Below, piece after piece: positions 43,345-52,273 of a DNA stretch of 64,000 bases. A program made the position numbers and the translations under genes. Each line of letters starts with the position of its first letter. Position 1 is the stretch's first letter. Source of the DNA: BOKV01 sp049289295 (GTDB lineage Bacteria > Pseudomonadota > Alphaproteobacteria > Rhizobiales > Rhizobiaceae); NCBI GenBank assembly GCA_049289295.1, contig JBATLL010000075.1, forward strand, positions 186,001 through 250,000, in the 5' to 3' direction. Below the pieces are notes generated by a model. The model was not told where the DNA came from, did no database searches, and saw nothing but the letters and a program-made list of their open reading frames with translations.

Positions 43345-46341
43345 ATGACGCGGCAGGAACAGAACGAAGCATTTGAACGCACTTCTTTCCTCTATGGCGG
43401 CAATGCTGCCTACATCGAGGAGATGTATGCACGCTACAAGATGGACCCAACTTCTGTCGGTCCTGACTGGCAGGCATTCTTTTCCGACCTCAACGACAAT
43501 GCCAGGGACGTCGAGCAGAATGCACGTGGCGCGTCGTGGGCGCGCGGGAACTGGCCAATTGCCGCCAACGGCGAACTCATCTCGGCGCTCGATGGCGACT
43601 GGGGTGCGCTGGAAAAACATTTTTCAGAAAAGCTGAAGGCGAAAGCAGCAGGCGAGCGGCGTGCCGTCGGGCCGGGCATGAGCGAGGAAGAGGTAACTCA
43701 GGCAGCGCGGGACTCGGTTCGCGCGATCATGATGATCCGCGCCTACCGGATGCGTGGTCACCTGCATGCCAATCTCGATCCGCTCGGCCTTGCCGATCCA
43801 GTGAATGACTACAAGGAACTGGCACCGGAAAATTACGGGTTTACGCCGCAGGACCATGATCGGCGCATCTTCATCGACCATGTGCTGGGTCTGGAATATG
43901 CGACCATTCCGGAAATGCTGGATATCCTGAAACGCACCTATTGTTCGACCCTGGGTGTGGAATTCATGCATATCTCCAACCCGGAGGAAAAAGGCTGGAT
44001 TCAGGAACGTATCGAAGGACCCGACAAGGGCGTCGACTTCACCGACATGGGCAAGAAGGCAATTCTTCAGAAGCTCATCGAGGCGGAAGGCTTCGAACAA
44101 TTCATCGACGTAAAGTACAAGGGAACGAAGCGGTTCGGTCTCGATGGCGGGGAATCACTCATCCCGGCGCTTGAGCAGATCATCAAGCGCGGCGGCAACA
44201 TGGGTCTCAAGGAGATCGTGTTTGGCATGGCACACCGGGGGCGTCTCAACGTTCTCACCCAGGTGATGGGCAAGCCGCACCGCGCCGTGTTCCACGAGTT
44301 CAAGGGCGGATCCTTCGCGCCAGAAGAAGTGGAAGGGTCGGGCGATGTCAAATATCACCTTGGTGCTTCGTCGGATCGCGAGTTCGATGGCAACAAGGTC
44401 CATTTGTCCCTGACGGCAAACCCGTCGCACCTTGAAATCGTCAATCCCGTCGTGATGGGCAAGGCGCGCGCCAAGCAGGACCAGAGTGCGACTGTTTTCG
44501 AAGGTGACATCATTCCCCTGCGCGAACGCGTCAAGGTCATGCCGTTGCTTCTTCACGGTGATGCGGCATTTGCAGGACAAGGTGTTGTTGCGGAAATCCT
44601 CGGCCTGTCGGGACTGCGCGGACACCGCGTGGCAGGTACGGTCCATTTCATCATCAACAACCAGATCGGATTCACCACCAATCCGGCCTTCTCCCGCTCT
44701 TCGCCCTATCCATCGGATGTGGCGAAGATGATCGAAGCGCCGATCTTCCATGTCAATGGCGACGATCCGGAGGCTGTCGTTTACGCGGCGAAGATCGCAA
44801 CCGAATTCCGCATGCGCTTTCACAAGCCTGTCGTCATCGACATGTTCTGCTATCGCCGTTATGGGCACAATGAGGGCGATGAGCCAGCATTTACCCAGCC
44901 GCGCATGTACAAGACGATCCGCAGCCATCCGACTGTGGTTCAGGTCTATTCCAGGCGACTGGTCGAGGAAGGCCTGCTCAGCGAAGCAGAGGTCGAGGCC
45001 ATGCGCCTTGCCTGGCGCGAGCATCTGGAAGCCGAATATGAATCGGGCCAGAATTATCGTCCGAACAAGGCTGACTGGCTCGATGGCGAGTGGAGCGGCC
45101 TGAAGGTTGCCGACAGCGGAGACGAACAGCGGCGCGGCAAGACGGGGCTTCCCATCAAGCAGCTCAAGGAACTCGGCAAGAAGATTTCCACGGTTCCCGA
45201 AGGGTTCAATGCCCATCGCACCATCCAGCGTTTCATGGATGGCCGCGCGAAGATGATCGAGACTGGCGAAGGCATCGATTGGGCGATGGCCGAGGCTCTT
45301 GCTTTCGGTTCGCTGTGTCTGGACGGACACAAGATCCGCCTATCGGGACAGGATTGCGAGCGCGGGACCTTCTCGCAACGCCATTCGGTTCTTTATGATC
45401 AGGAGTCTGAGGAGCGCTACATTCCACTAGCCAATCTTGCTCCCGACCAGGCGCGTTTCGAAGTCATCAACTCGATGCTGTCGGAAGAAGCAGTGCTTGG
45501 TTTCGAGTATGGCTATTCGTTGGCGCGGCCCAATGCACTGACGCTGTGGGAAGCCCAGTTCGGCGACTTCGCCAATGGCGCGCAGGTGGTATTTGACCAG
45601 TTCATATCTTCGGGCGAGCGCAAATGGCTTCGCATGTCCGGTCTGGTCTGCCTTCTGCCACACGGGTTCGAAGGTCAGGGTCCCGAACATTCCTCGGCGC
45701 GCCTCGAGCGCTTCCTGCAACTGTGCGCGGAAGACAATATGCAGGTCGCGAACGTTTCGACGCCTGCCAATTACTTCCACATCCTGCGCCGGCAGATGCG
45801 CCGGGACTTCCGCAAACCCCTGGTTCTCATGACGCCGAAGTCGCTCCTGCGCCATCCACGGTGCAAGTCGACGCTGGCGGAAATGTCCGGCAATTCCTCA
45901 TTCCACCGGCTCCTGTGGGACGATGCGGAATATCTCAAGGATCAGCCGATAAAGCTGGTGAAGGATTCCAAGATCAAACGTGTCGTGCTGTGTTCGGGCA
46001 AGGTCTATTTCGACCTGTACGACGAGCGCGAAAAGCGCGGGATCAACGACATTTATCTGCTCAGGGTGGAGCAGCTATATCCGTTCCCGGCAAAGGCGTT
46101 GATCACGGAACTGTCCCGCTTCAAGAATGCGGAATTCGTCTGGTGCCAGGAAGAACCCAAGAACATGGGTTCCTGGAGCTTCATCGAACCCTATCTTGAA
46201 TGGGTGTTTGCCCACATCGGCGCCAAGCACAAGCGGGCGCGCTACGCAGGGCGCGCAGCGGCGGCTTCGCCGGCTACAGGACTGATGTCGAAACATCTCG
46301 CCCAGCTTGAAGCGTTTCTCGAAGACGCGCTCGGCGGCTGA
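43345..46341 (+). CDS. sucA: 2-oxoglutarate dehydrogenase E1
   Basis: A 998-residue thiamine-diphosphate enzyme. TSFLYGGNAAYIEEMYARYK at the N-terminus (E2-binding), GMAHRGRLNVLTQVMGKP, and HGDAAFAGQGVVAEI with INNQIGFTT form the TPP site; HGFEGQGPEHSSARLERFL and WCQEEPKNMGSW follow in the C-terminal part. It oxidatively decarboxylates 2-oxoglutarate and passes the succinyl group to SucB. ATG 43345 is preferred over an earlier frame opening at 43252 with no conserved residues. Confidence 0.97.
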   Translation: MTRQEQNEAFERTSFLYGGNAAYIEEMYARYKMDPTSVGPDWQAFFSDLNDNARDVEQNARGASWARGNWPIAANGELISALDGDWGALEKHFSEKLKAKAAGERRAVGPGMSEEEVTQAARDSVRAIMMIRAYRMRGHLHANLDPLGLADPVNDYKELAPENYGFTPQDHDRRIFIDHVLGLEYATIPEMLDILKRTYCSTLGVEFMHISNPEEKGWIQERIEGPDKGVDFTDMGKKAILQKLIEAEGFEQFIDVKYKGTKRFGLDGGESLIPALEQIIKRGGNMGLKEIVFGMAHRGRLNVLTQVMGKPHRAVFHEFKGGSFAPEEVEGSGDVKYHLGASSDREFDGNKVHLSLTANPSHLEIVNPVVMGKARAKQDQSATVFEGDIIPLRERVKVMPLLLHGDAAFAGQGVVAEILGLSGLRGHRVAGTVHFIINNQIGFTTNPAFSRSSPYPSDVAKMIEAPIFHVNGDDPEAVVYAAKIATEFRMRFHKPVVIDMFCYRRYGHNEGDEPAFTQPRMYKTIRSHPTVVQVYSRRLVEEGLLSEAEVEAMRLAWREHLEAEYESGQNYRPNKADWLDGEWSGLKVADSGDEQRRGKTGLPIKQLKELGKKISTVPEGFNAHRTIQRFMDGRAKMIETGEGIDWAMAEALAFGSLCLDGHKIRLSGQDCERGTFSQRHSVLYDQESEERYIPLANLAPDQARFEVINSMLSEEAVLGFEYGYSLARPNALTLWEAQFGDFANGAQVVFDQFISSGERKWLRMSGLVCLLPHGFEGQGPEHSSARLERFLQLCAEDNMQVANVSTPANYFHILRRQMRRDFRKPLVLMTPKSLLRHPRCKSTLAEMSGNSSFHRLLWDDAEYLKDQPIKLVKDSKIKRVVLCSGKVYFDLYDEREKRGINDIYLLRVEQLYPFPAKALITELSRFKNAEFVWCQEEPKNMGSWSFIEPYLEWVFAHIGAKHKRARYAGRAAAASPATGLMSKHLAQLEAFLEDALGG

Positions 46342-46376
46342 ACCAGCAAACAATTACCGGACCAGGGAAAAGCATC

Positions 46377-47567
46377 ATGGCAACAGAAATCCGGGTACCC
46401 ACACTTGGCGAATCCGTAGCGGAAGCCACAGTTGGAAAATGGCTCAAGAAGCCTGGCGAAGCGGTGAAGGCAGACGAGCCACTCGTCGAGCTTGAAACCG
46501 ACAAGGTTTCGGTCGAGGTTCCCGCGCCGTCCGACGGGACTTTGACGGAGATCATCGTCCAGGAAGGCGAAACGGTTGAAGTCGGGGCATTGCTTGCCCA
46601 GTTCGGAAAGGGCGGTGCCGCGAGCGTGGCATCGACACCAGCGCCAGCCGCCCAACCAGCCGCGGCAAAGAGTGAACCGGCCCAGAGTTCGGCAATGCCA
46701 GCTGCGCCATCAGCACAGAAGATGATGGCCGAAAAGAACATCGACCCGGCATCCGTCGCTGGATCAGGCAAGCGCGGACAGATCCTCAAGGAAGATGTGA
46801 TGCGGGCTCCAGCTGCTCCTGTGCAGGTGCCTGCTGCAGCCCGTGCGCCGAGTTCTGAAACCGATTCGGTGCGCGAGGAGCGGGTGAAGATGACGCGCCT
46901 GCGCCAGACCATCGCGCGTCGGCTGAAGGATGCACAGAATCAGGCGGCCATGCTGACGACCTTCAACGAGGTCGACATGGGCGCGGTGATGGACCTGCGC
47001 AATCGCTACAAGGATCTGTTCGAGAAGAAGCATGGCGTGAAGCTTGGCTTCATGGGATTTTTCACCAAGGCGGTTTGTCACGCACTCAAGGAAATTCCGG
47101 CGGTCAACGCCGAGATCGATGGTAGTGACATCATCTACAAGAACTATTGCCATATCGGCGTGGCGGTCGGAACCGACAAGGGACTGGTTGTTCCGGTGGT
47201 CCGGGATGCGGATGCCATGAGCATCGCAGGGATCGAGCAGGAAATTGGCAATCTTGGCCGCAAGGCCCGTGATGGCGATCTGTCGATGGCCGACATGCAG
47301 GGTGGCACCTTCACGATCTCCAATGGCGGCGTTTACGGTTCGTTGATGTCGACGCCGATCCTCAACGCCCCTCAATCGGGCATTCTCGGCATGCACAAGA
47401 TTCAGGACCGGCCCATGGCAGTGGGTGGTCAGGTCGTCATCAGGCCGATGATGTATCTCGCGCTTTCCTATGACCACAGGATTGTGGACGGCAAGGAAGC
47501 TGTTACCTTCCTTGTAAGGGTGAAGGAGAGCCTTGAGGATCCGGAAAGACTGGTGCTCGACCTGTAG
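46377..47567 (+). CDS. sucB: 2-oxoglutarate dehydrogenase E2, dihydrolipoyl succinyltransferase
   Basis: A 396-residue protein: one lipoyl domain (ELETDKVSVEVPAPSDG, Lys near residue 43), an Ala/Pro-rich linker, an E3-binding domain (SAQKMMAEKNIDPASVAGSGKRGQILKEDV) and the acyltransferase domain with the catalytic YDHRIVDGKEAVTFL close to the C-terminus. Only one lipoyl domain, the usual SucB form. 35 bases after sucA. Confidence 0.96.
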   Translation: MATEIRVPTLGESVAEATVGKWLKKPGEAVKADEPLVELETDKVSVEVPAPSDGTLTEIIVQEGETVEVGALLAQFGKGGAASVASTPAPAAQPAAAKSEPAQSSAMPAAPSAQKMMAEKNIDPASVAGSGKRGQILKEDVMRAPAAPVQVPAAARAPSSETDSVREERVKMTRLRQTIARRLKDAQNQAAMLTTFNEVDMGAVMDLRNRYKDLFEKKHGVKLGFMGFFTKAVCHALKEIPAVNAEIDGSDIIYKNYCHIGVAVGTDKGLVVPVVRDADAMSIAGIEQEIGNLGRKARDGDLSMADMQGGTFTISNGGVYGSLMSTPILNAPQSGILGMHKIQDRPMAVGGQVVIRPMMYLALSYDHRIVDGKEAVTFLVRVKESLEDPERLVLDL

Positions 47568-47604
47568 GGGAACCAGGCGCTGGACGTTTGACGGGAGGAC
47601 TGCT

Positions 47605-49044
47605 TTGGTACGGGAAGTCAAGGCTGCAACCCAATGGCGGTCCGGTTTCACCGGGACCCTTGTTCTGGCAGCTCTCCTGCTTCTACAGACTTGCGTAATG
47701 GTGCTGGCTGGCGAAAGCCGTTCGGCGGTGGTCATAGGCAACAGCACATACAGCTTCGCGCCACTTGCCAATCCGGGCAATGATGCAAGCGATGTCGCCA
47801 AAGCACTTGAAAGCGCCGAATTTGATGTCGAACTGGTGCTTGATGCCGACAAGGACACAATGCTTGGTGCTGTCGAGCGGCTTGGTGAAAAGCTTCGCAG
47901 AAATGGTGGTGTGGGCCTCTTCTTCTTTGCCGGCCACGGTGTTCAGGTCTCCGGCGAGAACTACCTGGTGGCGCTGAGCGATGACATTGCGGATGCATCG
48001 GAACTGCCAGACAAGGCCTTGAGCGCCTCGGAAATCGTCAGCATTCTTTCTCAGGCAGGCAATGAACTGAACATCATCATACTGGATGCATGCAGGGACA
48101 ACCCGCTGACGGGGGGAACGAGCGGATTGTCGCGCATCGAATCCAGTTCAAGCCTGTTCGTTTCCTATTCCACCTCCCCAGGCGCGGTGGCGCTTGATGG
48201 TGCAGGACGCAACAGTCCCTATTCCAGGAACCTGACACTGTCGTTGACGACGCCAGGCCTGAACCTGGAAGAGACGTTCAAGCGAACCCTCAAGGGTGTC
48301 TATCAGGATACTGCCGGCAAGCAGACGCCATGGCTTTCTTCCTCCTTTTTCGGCGACTTCACCTTCAGGCCGGATGGCAAGTCGGTCACGAGCCAGAGCG
48401 AGACATCTGCGGCCCTGCAAGTAGGTGGAGCGGCGCGCCAGGCTTCCGGCGCCGGCAAGGATAACGCCCTGTCCGTTCGGCGCGAACTTGGTGGCGTCTA
48501 CAGGGTGAGCGGTCGCAATCCCGACGGATCACCCTACAAGGGGTTGCTTGCCCTGCAGGAGCGCGACGGGTTTCATGAGTTCACCTGGTGGATCGGCAAG
48601 CAGGTTTTCAAGGGTCATGGCGAACTGGCTGGGCGCATGATGGTTGTGGACTGGAATTCCACGCACCCGGTCGTCTACACCTTCAAGCCCAATGGTGTGC
48701 TGGATGGCGAATGGGCGGACGGCTCTGCCACCGATCGTCTGGAAAGGTTTGCATCCGCCGAACCTGACGGCGTGCCGGTGAACGGCACCTATTCTGTAAA
48801 GGGACGAAATCCCGATGGGTCACCCTATTCAGGCAAGCTCGCTGTCAAGGGTGATGGAACGAACTACGATCTGAAATGGTCCATTTCCGGTTCATCCTAC
48901 CGGGGCAGGGGCATTCTGGATCGTGGCATCCTGACGGTGGACTGGGGCAGCACCCAGCCTATCGTGTATGCAGTTGCTGCGGACGGTTCGCTGCATGGCC
49001 TGTGGGAATCGGGCAAGGGATCGGAAGTTTCGACGCCCAGATAA
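47605..49044 (+). CDS. Caspase-like (peptidase C14) exported protein with two C-terminal repeats
   Basis: A 479-residue protein. A signal-like hydrophobic segment (about residues 14-34) precedes the caspase fold: VVIGNSTYSFAPLANPGNDA, FFFAGHGVQVSGENYLVAL (catalytic His111) and IIILDACRDNPLTG (catalytic Cys163). After a linker, two tandem repeats (residues about 296-380 and 393-475) share GRNPDGSPY-x-G and a VDW-x-ST-x-P-x-VY core. The start is TTG 47605, preceded by GGGAGGA at 6-base distance; an earlier frame extends into sucB without an RBS. It lies between sucB and the MAPEG gene. Role unknown. Confidence 0.8.
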   Translation: MVREVKAATQWRSGFTGTLVLAALLLLQTCVMVLAGESRSAVVIGNSTYSFAPLANPGNDASDVAKALESAEFDVELVLDADKDTMLGAVERLGEKLRRNGGVGLFFFAGHGVQVSGENYLVALSDDIADASELPDKALSASEIVSILSQAGNELNIIILDACRDNPLTGGTSGLSRIESSSSLFVSYSTSPGAVALDGAGRNSPYSRNLTLSLTTPGLNLEETFKRTLKGVYQDTAGKQTPWLSSSFFGDFTFRPDGKSVTSQSETSAALQVGGAARQASGAGKDNALSVRRELGGVYRVSGRNPDGSPYKGLLALQERDGFHEFTWWIGKQVFKGHGELAGRMMVVDWNSTHPVVYTFKPNGVLDGEWADGSATDRLERFASAEPDGVPVNGTYSVKGRNPDGSPYSGKLAVKGDGTNYDLKWSISGSSYRGRGILDRGILTVDWGSTQPIVYAVAADGSLHGLWESGKGSEVSTPR

Positions 49045-49160
49045 GGGCATCTACAGGAGGGAAAGATTCTGGCTTCTATCAACCATCGGGTGCCACTGAG
49101 CGCTGGAATCGAATGGCTGATCGGCTATAGTCTGCCCAGGCAATGATTTGGAGTGATGAC

Positions 49161-49559
49161 ATGTCCATCGAACTGAAAATGCTTTTGTTCACGGTTGCGC
49201 TGTTCTTCGTCCAGCTGATCGTTCAGGTGGTGGCCGAGGTGATCCAGCACGGCGTGGGTTACATGGCGAGCGCCCGGGATGACTGGAAGAACCCTACGGG
49301 AATGGCTGGTCGTGTCGAACGGGCCTATTTCAATTTGCTGGAAACGATGCCCGCCTTTGCTGCACTGGTCCTGATCGTGCTCTACACCGGCAACGCCAAT
49401 GCGAACACGGCGCTCGGTGCCCAGATCTACTTCTGGGGCAGGGTTGTGTATTTCCCGGCCTATCTGTCCGGCATTCCGTTTGTCCGCACGCTGGTGTGGA
49501 CGGTTTCGACTGCGGGGCTGGTGCTGATATTCTGGGAACTCCTCAAGCTCGCGCTCTGA
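49161..49559 (+). CDS. MAPEG family membrane protein
   Basis: A 132-residue protein with four hydrophobic helices. GRVERAYFNLLETMPAFAALVLIVL is the helix-2 E-R-N-x-x-E-x-x-P motif of the MAPEG family (microsomal glutathione transferase/eicosanoid-type), and FWGRVVYFPAYLSGIPFVRT is its fourth-helix region. Bacterial function not known. It follows the caspase-like gene and precedes the SDR. ATG 49161 is preferred over ATG 49143. Confidence 0.9.
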   Translation: MSIELKMLLFTVALFFVQLIVQVVAEVIQHGVGYMASARDDWKNPTGMAGRVERAYFNLLETMPAFAALVLIVLYTGNANANTALGAQIYFWGRVVYFPAYLSGIPFVRTLVWTVSTAGLVLIFWELLKLAL

Positions 49560-49566
49560 TCGTCAG

Positions 49567-50310
49567 GTGAAAAAGCCCATACTCATTACCGGTGGCAGCC
49601 GGGGAATAGGTGCTGCCTGCGCGCTACTTGCCGCGCAGGCTGGCCATCCCGTGATCATCAACTACCGTGCCGATGAAGTATCCGCACGCAGGGTGCTTGC
49701 CGATGTGCGGGCAGCAGGTGCTGACGGGTTGACCGTCAGGGCCGACGTGGGAGAGGCGTCGGACATTCACCGGCTTTTCGAGGTTGCCGATCGCCTTGGG
49801 CCGTTGGGAGGCCTGGTCAACAATGCGGGAATTGTCGACCGCCGCCAGCGAGTCGACGAAATGCAACCCGAGCGAATCGAGCGGATGATGCGCGTCAATG
49901 TGACCGGCTCCATCCTGTGTGCTGGCGAGGCAGTTCGGCGCATGTCAACACGCCACGGTGGAAGTGGCGGCAGCATCGTCAATCTCAGTTCCGCGGCGGC
50001 CAAGCTTGGCGCACCGGGCCAATATGTCGACTATGCGGCGGCCAAGGGTGCCATCGATGCCTTCACGCTCGGGCTGGCGCGCGAGGTTGCGGAAGAGGGC
50101 ATCAGGGTAAATGCGGTGCGGCCCGGCATCATCGACACGGATATTCACGCTTCGGGTGGCGAACCGGACAGAGTGGCACAGATGCGTTCTGCGGTGCCGA
50201 TGAAGCGGGAAGGCAGTGCCATGGAAGTGGCGCAGGTCATCTGGTGGCTGATGTCGGATTCGGCTTCCTACGTGACCGGAACGATAGTTGATGTGGCTGG
50301 CGGGCGATAA
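49567..50310 (+). CDS. Short-chain dehydrogenase/reductase
   Basis: A 247-residue Rossmann-fold oxidoreductase: ITGGSRGIGAACALLAA (cofactor), LVNNAGIVDRRQ, catalytic IVNLSSAAAKLGAPGQYVDYAAAKGAIDAFT (Ser, Tyr, Lys) and GTIVDVAGGR at the end. Substrate unknown. The start is GTG at 49567, 7 bases after the MAPEG stop. An SDR between sucB and lpdA is common in rhizobial TCA clusters. Confidence 0.9.
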   Translation: MKKPILITGGSRGIGAACALLAAQAGHPVIINYRADEVSARRVLADVRAAGADGLTVRADVGEASDIHRLFEVADRLGPLGGLVNNAGIVDRRQRVDEMQPERIERMMRVNVTGSILCAGEAVRRMSTRHGGSGGSIVNLSSAAAKLGAPGQYVDYAAAKGAIDAFTLGLAREVAEEGIRVNAVRPGIIDTDIHASGGEPDRVAQMRSAVPMKREGSAMEVAQVIWWLMSDSASYVTGTIVDVAGGR

Positions 50311-50354
50311 GCAGAGACCCAAGCCGGCGCGAAAGGCAGAACGGAGATACTGGA

Positions 50355-51758
50355 ATGTCCCATGATGTAGTCATTATCGGTTCGGGACCTGGCGGATATG
50401 TTTGTGCGATCAAGGCGGCACAGCTTGGCCTGAAGACCGCCATCGTGGAAAAGCAGCCGACGCTTGGCGGAACGTGCCTCAACATCGGCTGTATTCCGTC
50501 GAAGGCACTTTTGCATGCTTCCGAAATGTTCGCGGAAACCAGTCACGGACTTGATGCAATCGGGGTGAAGCTTTCCAAGCCGCAACTCGACCTGCCTGCA
50601 ATGATGGCGCACAAGGATTCGGTCGTGAAGGCGAACGTTGATGGCGTCGCCTTCCTGATGAAGAAGAACAAGATTGACGTCCTGAGCGGCACCGGGTCGA
50701 TCGCTGGCGCAGGCATGGTCAATGTGACTTCCGAAGACGGGAAGGTCACAAGCGTTGCAACACGCAACATCGTTATCGCCACCGGTTCGGAAGTTGCAGG
50801 CATTCCTGGTGTGGACGTGGCCATCGACGAGAAAGTGATCGTCTCATCGACAGGCGCCCTTGCTCTTGGCAAGGTTCCACAGAACCTCATTGTTGTTGGT
50901 GGTGGCGTGATAGGTCTGGAACTCGGGTCCGTCTGGATGCGGCTGGGCGCGAAGGTTACCGTTGTAGAGTATCTCGACAAGCTTCTGGGCCAGATGGATG
51001 GCGATGTATCCAAGCAGTTCCAGCGCATGCTTCAGAAACAGGGGATGCAGTTCAAGCTGTCCTCCAAGGTGACGGGCGTCGAGAAAAGCGGCAAGCGCGC
51101 CAAGGTGACATTCGAGCCGGTGAAGGGTGGCGCAGCGGAAACCGTGGAAGGTGATGTGGTTCTTGTAGCAACCGGACGGCGCGCCTATACCGACGGGCTC
51201 GGACTTGAAAAGGCAGGCATCGCCTTGGAACGCGGACGCGTCAAGGTTGATGCACACTGGCAGAGCTCCGTACCAGGCATCTATGCAATCGGTGACGTGA
51301 TCGATGGGCCCATGCTGGCGCACAAGGCGGAGGACGAGGGTGTTGCGGTGGCCGAAATCCTGGCCGGGCAAGCTGGCCATGTGAACTATGATGTCATCCC
51401 AGGTGTCGTATACACCCAGCCTGAGGTTGCCTCTGTCGGAAAGACAGAAGAGGAACTAAAGGCGGCGGGCGTGGAATATATTGCCGGGAAGTTTCCTTTT
51501 ACCGCAAATGGCCGGGCGCGCGCGATGAACCGGACAGATGGCTTCGTGAAATTTCTCGCAGACAAGGCGACCGACCGGGTCCTTGGTGTTCACATTGTCG
51601 GCTATGGCGCGGGTGAAATGATCCATGAGGCGGCAGTGCTGATGGAGTTTGGTGGCTCGGCCGAGGATCTCGGCAGGACGTGCCACGCGCATCCAACCAT
51701 GAGCGAAGCGGTGCGTGAAGCCGCACTGGCTGCCTTCTCCAAGCCACTGCATATCTGA
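50355..51758 (+). CDS. lpdA: Dihydrolipoyl dehydrogenase (E3)
   Basis: A 467-residue flavoprotein. GSGPGGYVCAIKAAQLG (FAD), the redox-active disulfide GGTCLNIGCIPSKALLH, GGGVIGLELGSVWMRLG (NAD), AIGDVIDGPMLAHKAEDEG and HAHPTMSEAVREAAL (His-Glu base). It reoxidises the lipoyl groups of the SucAB complex. It follows the SDR by 44 bases and closes the cluster. Confidence 0.97.
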   Translation: MSHDVVIIGSGPGGYVCAIKAAQLGLKTAIVEKQPTLGGTCLNIGCIPSKALLHASEMFAETSHGLDAIGVKLSKPQLDLPAMMAHKDSVVKANVDGVAFLMKKNKIDVLSGTGSIAGAGMVNVTSEDGKVTSVATRNIVIATGSEVAGIPGVDVAIDEKVIVSSTGALALGKVPQNLIVVGGGVIGLELGSVWMRLGAKVTVVEYLDKLLGQMDGDVSKQFQRMLQKQGMQFKLSSKVTGVEKSGKRAKVTFEPVKGGAAETVEGDVVLVATGRRAYTDGLGLEKAGIALERGRVKVDAHWQSSVPGIYAIGDVIDGPMLAHKAEDEGVAVAEILAGQAGHVNYDVIPGVVYTQPEVASVGKTEEELKAAGVEYIAGKFPFTANGRARAMNRTDGFVKFLADKATDRVLGVHIVGYGAGEMIHEAAVLMEFGGSAEDLGRTCHAHPTMSEAVREAALAAFSKPLHI

Positions 51759-51976
51759 GCTTGAACACAAGGCCAGTTCAGCTGGTACGAGAACCGTTTC
51801 GACTGTTCGCGTTAGGGCTGATGTTCCTGTGAAACTCCAAGTCCGGATCGGGGGTCTTGAGGACGCAAAGAAGCCCGCAGCCGAGACCGCGGCAATCGTC
51901 ATGTTAACGTGCGCGCTGGTAAACAGGTGCCTTCCGGCTGGTCGGACCGGCGCCGGAAGGATGCCTGGAACAGTAC

Positions 51977-52186
51977 TCAGTCTGCCTTGGCCTCTTCAGC
52001 GGGCAAGACTACCGGAGTTGCCGGATCATGCGTGCTGATGGCCTCTTCTTCAGTGGGCTGGGACTGCGCAACTGTCATGTTGTGGCCTGTTCCTGCCGAG
52101 TGAAACTGGCATCCGGCTGCTGCGGCAGGAACTCCTGCAAGTGCTACAGCTCCGAACAGGCTGACCGAAATGAGCATTGACCTCAT
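51977..52186 (-). CDS. Small exported protein
   Basis: A 69-residue protein with a signal peptide MRSMLISVSLFGAVALAGV to PAAAAG; the mature part is about 45 residues, with HSAGTGHNMTVAQSQPTEEE and a Pro/acidic tail. AAGGA lies 8 bases before the ATG. Small exported proteins of this make-up are found in rhizobia; function not known. I judge it a real gene by the RBS and signal peptide, but homology was not tested. Confidence 0.6.
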   Translation of the reverse strand: MRSMLISVSLFGAVALAGVPAAAAGCQFHSAGTGHNMTVAQSQPTEEEAISTHDPATPVVLPAEEAKAD

Positions 52187-52273
52187 GACAAAGTCCTTTC
52201 CTTCGATGGGCCTTTTCGTGAAAAGGCACCTTCAGGCTACCACAAGCTGGCGCCAATGGAATGCAGGGGGCGC

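Noticed and set aside
44155..45330. A 391-codon minus-strand frame within sucA
   Set aside because: Antisense shadow of the conserved E1 core.
47533..47604. Upstream extension of the caspase-like gene into sucB
   Set aside because: The extension overlaps the conserved end of sucB, has no RBS and adds Cys/Arg-rich sequence; TTG 47605 has a strong RBS.
51930..51960. CCTTCCGGC/GCCGGAAGG hairpin after the lpdA gene
   Set aside because: It has a good stem but no T run on either strand, so I do not call it a terminator.
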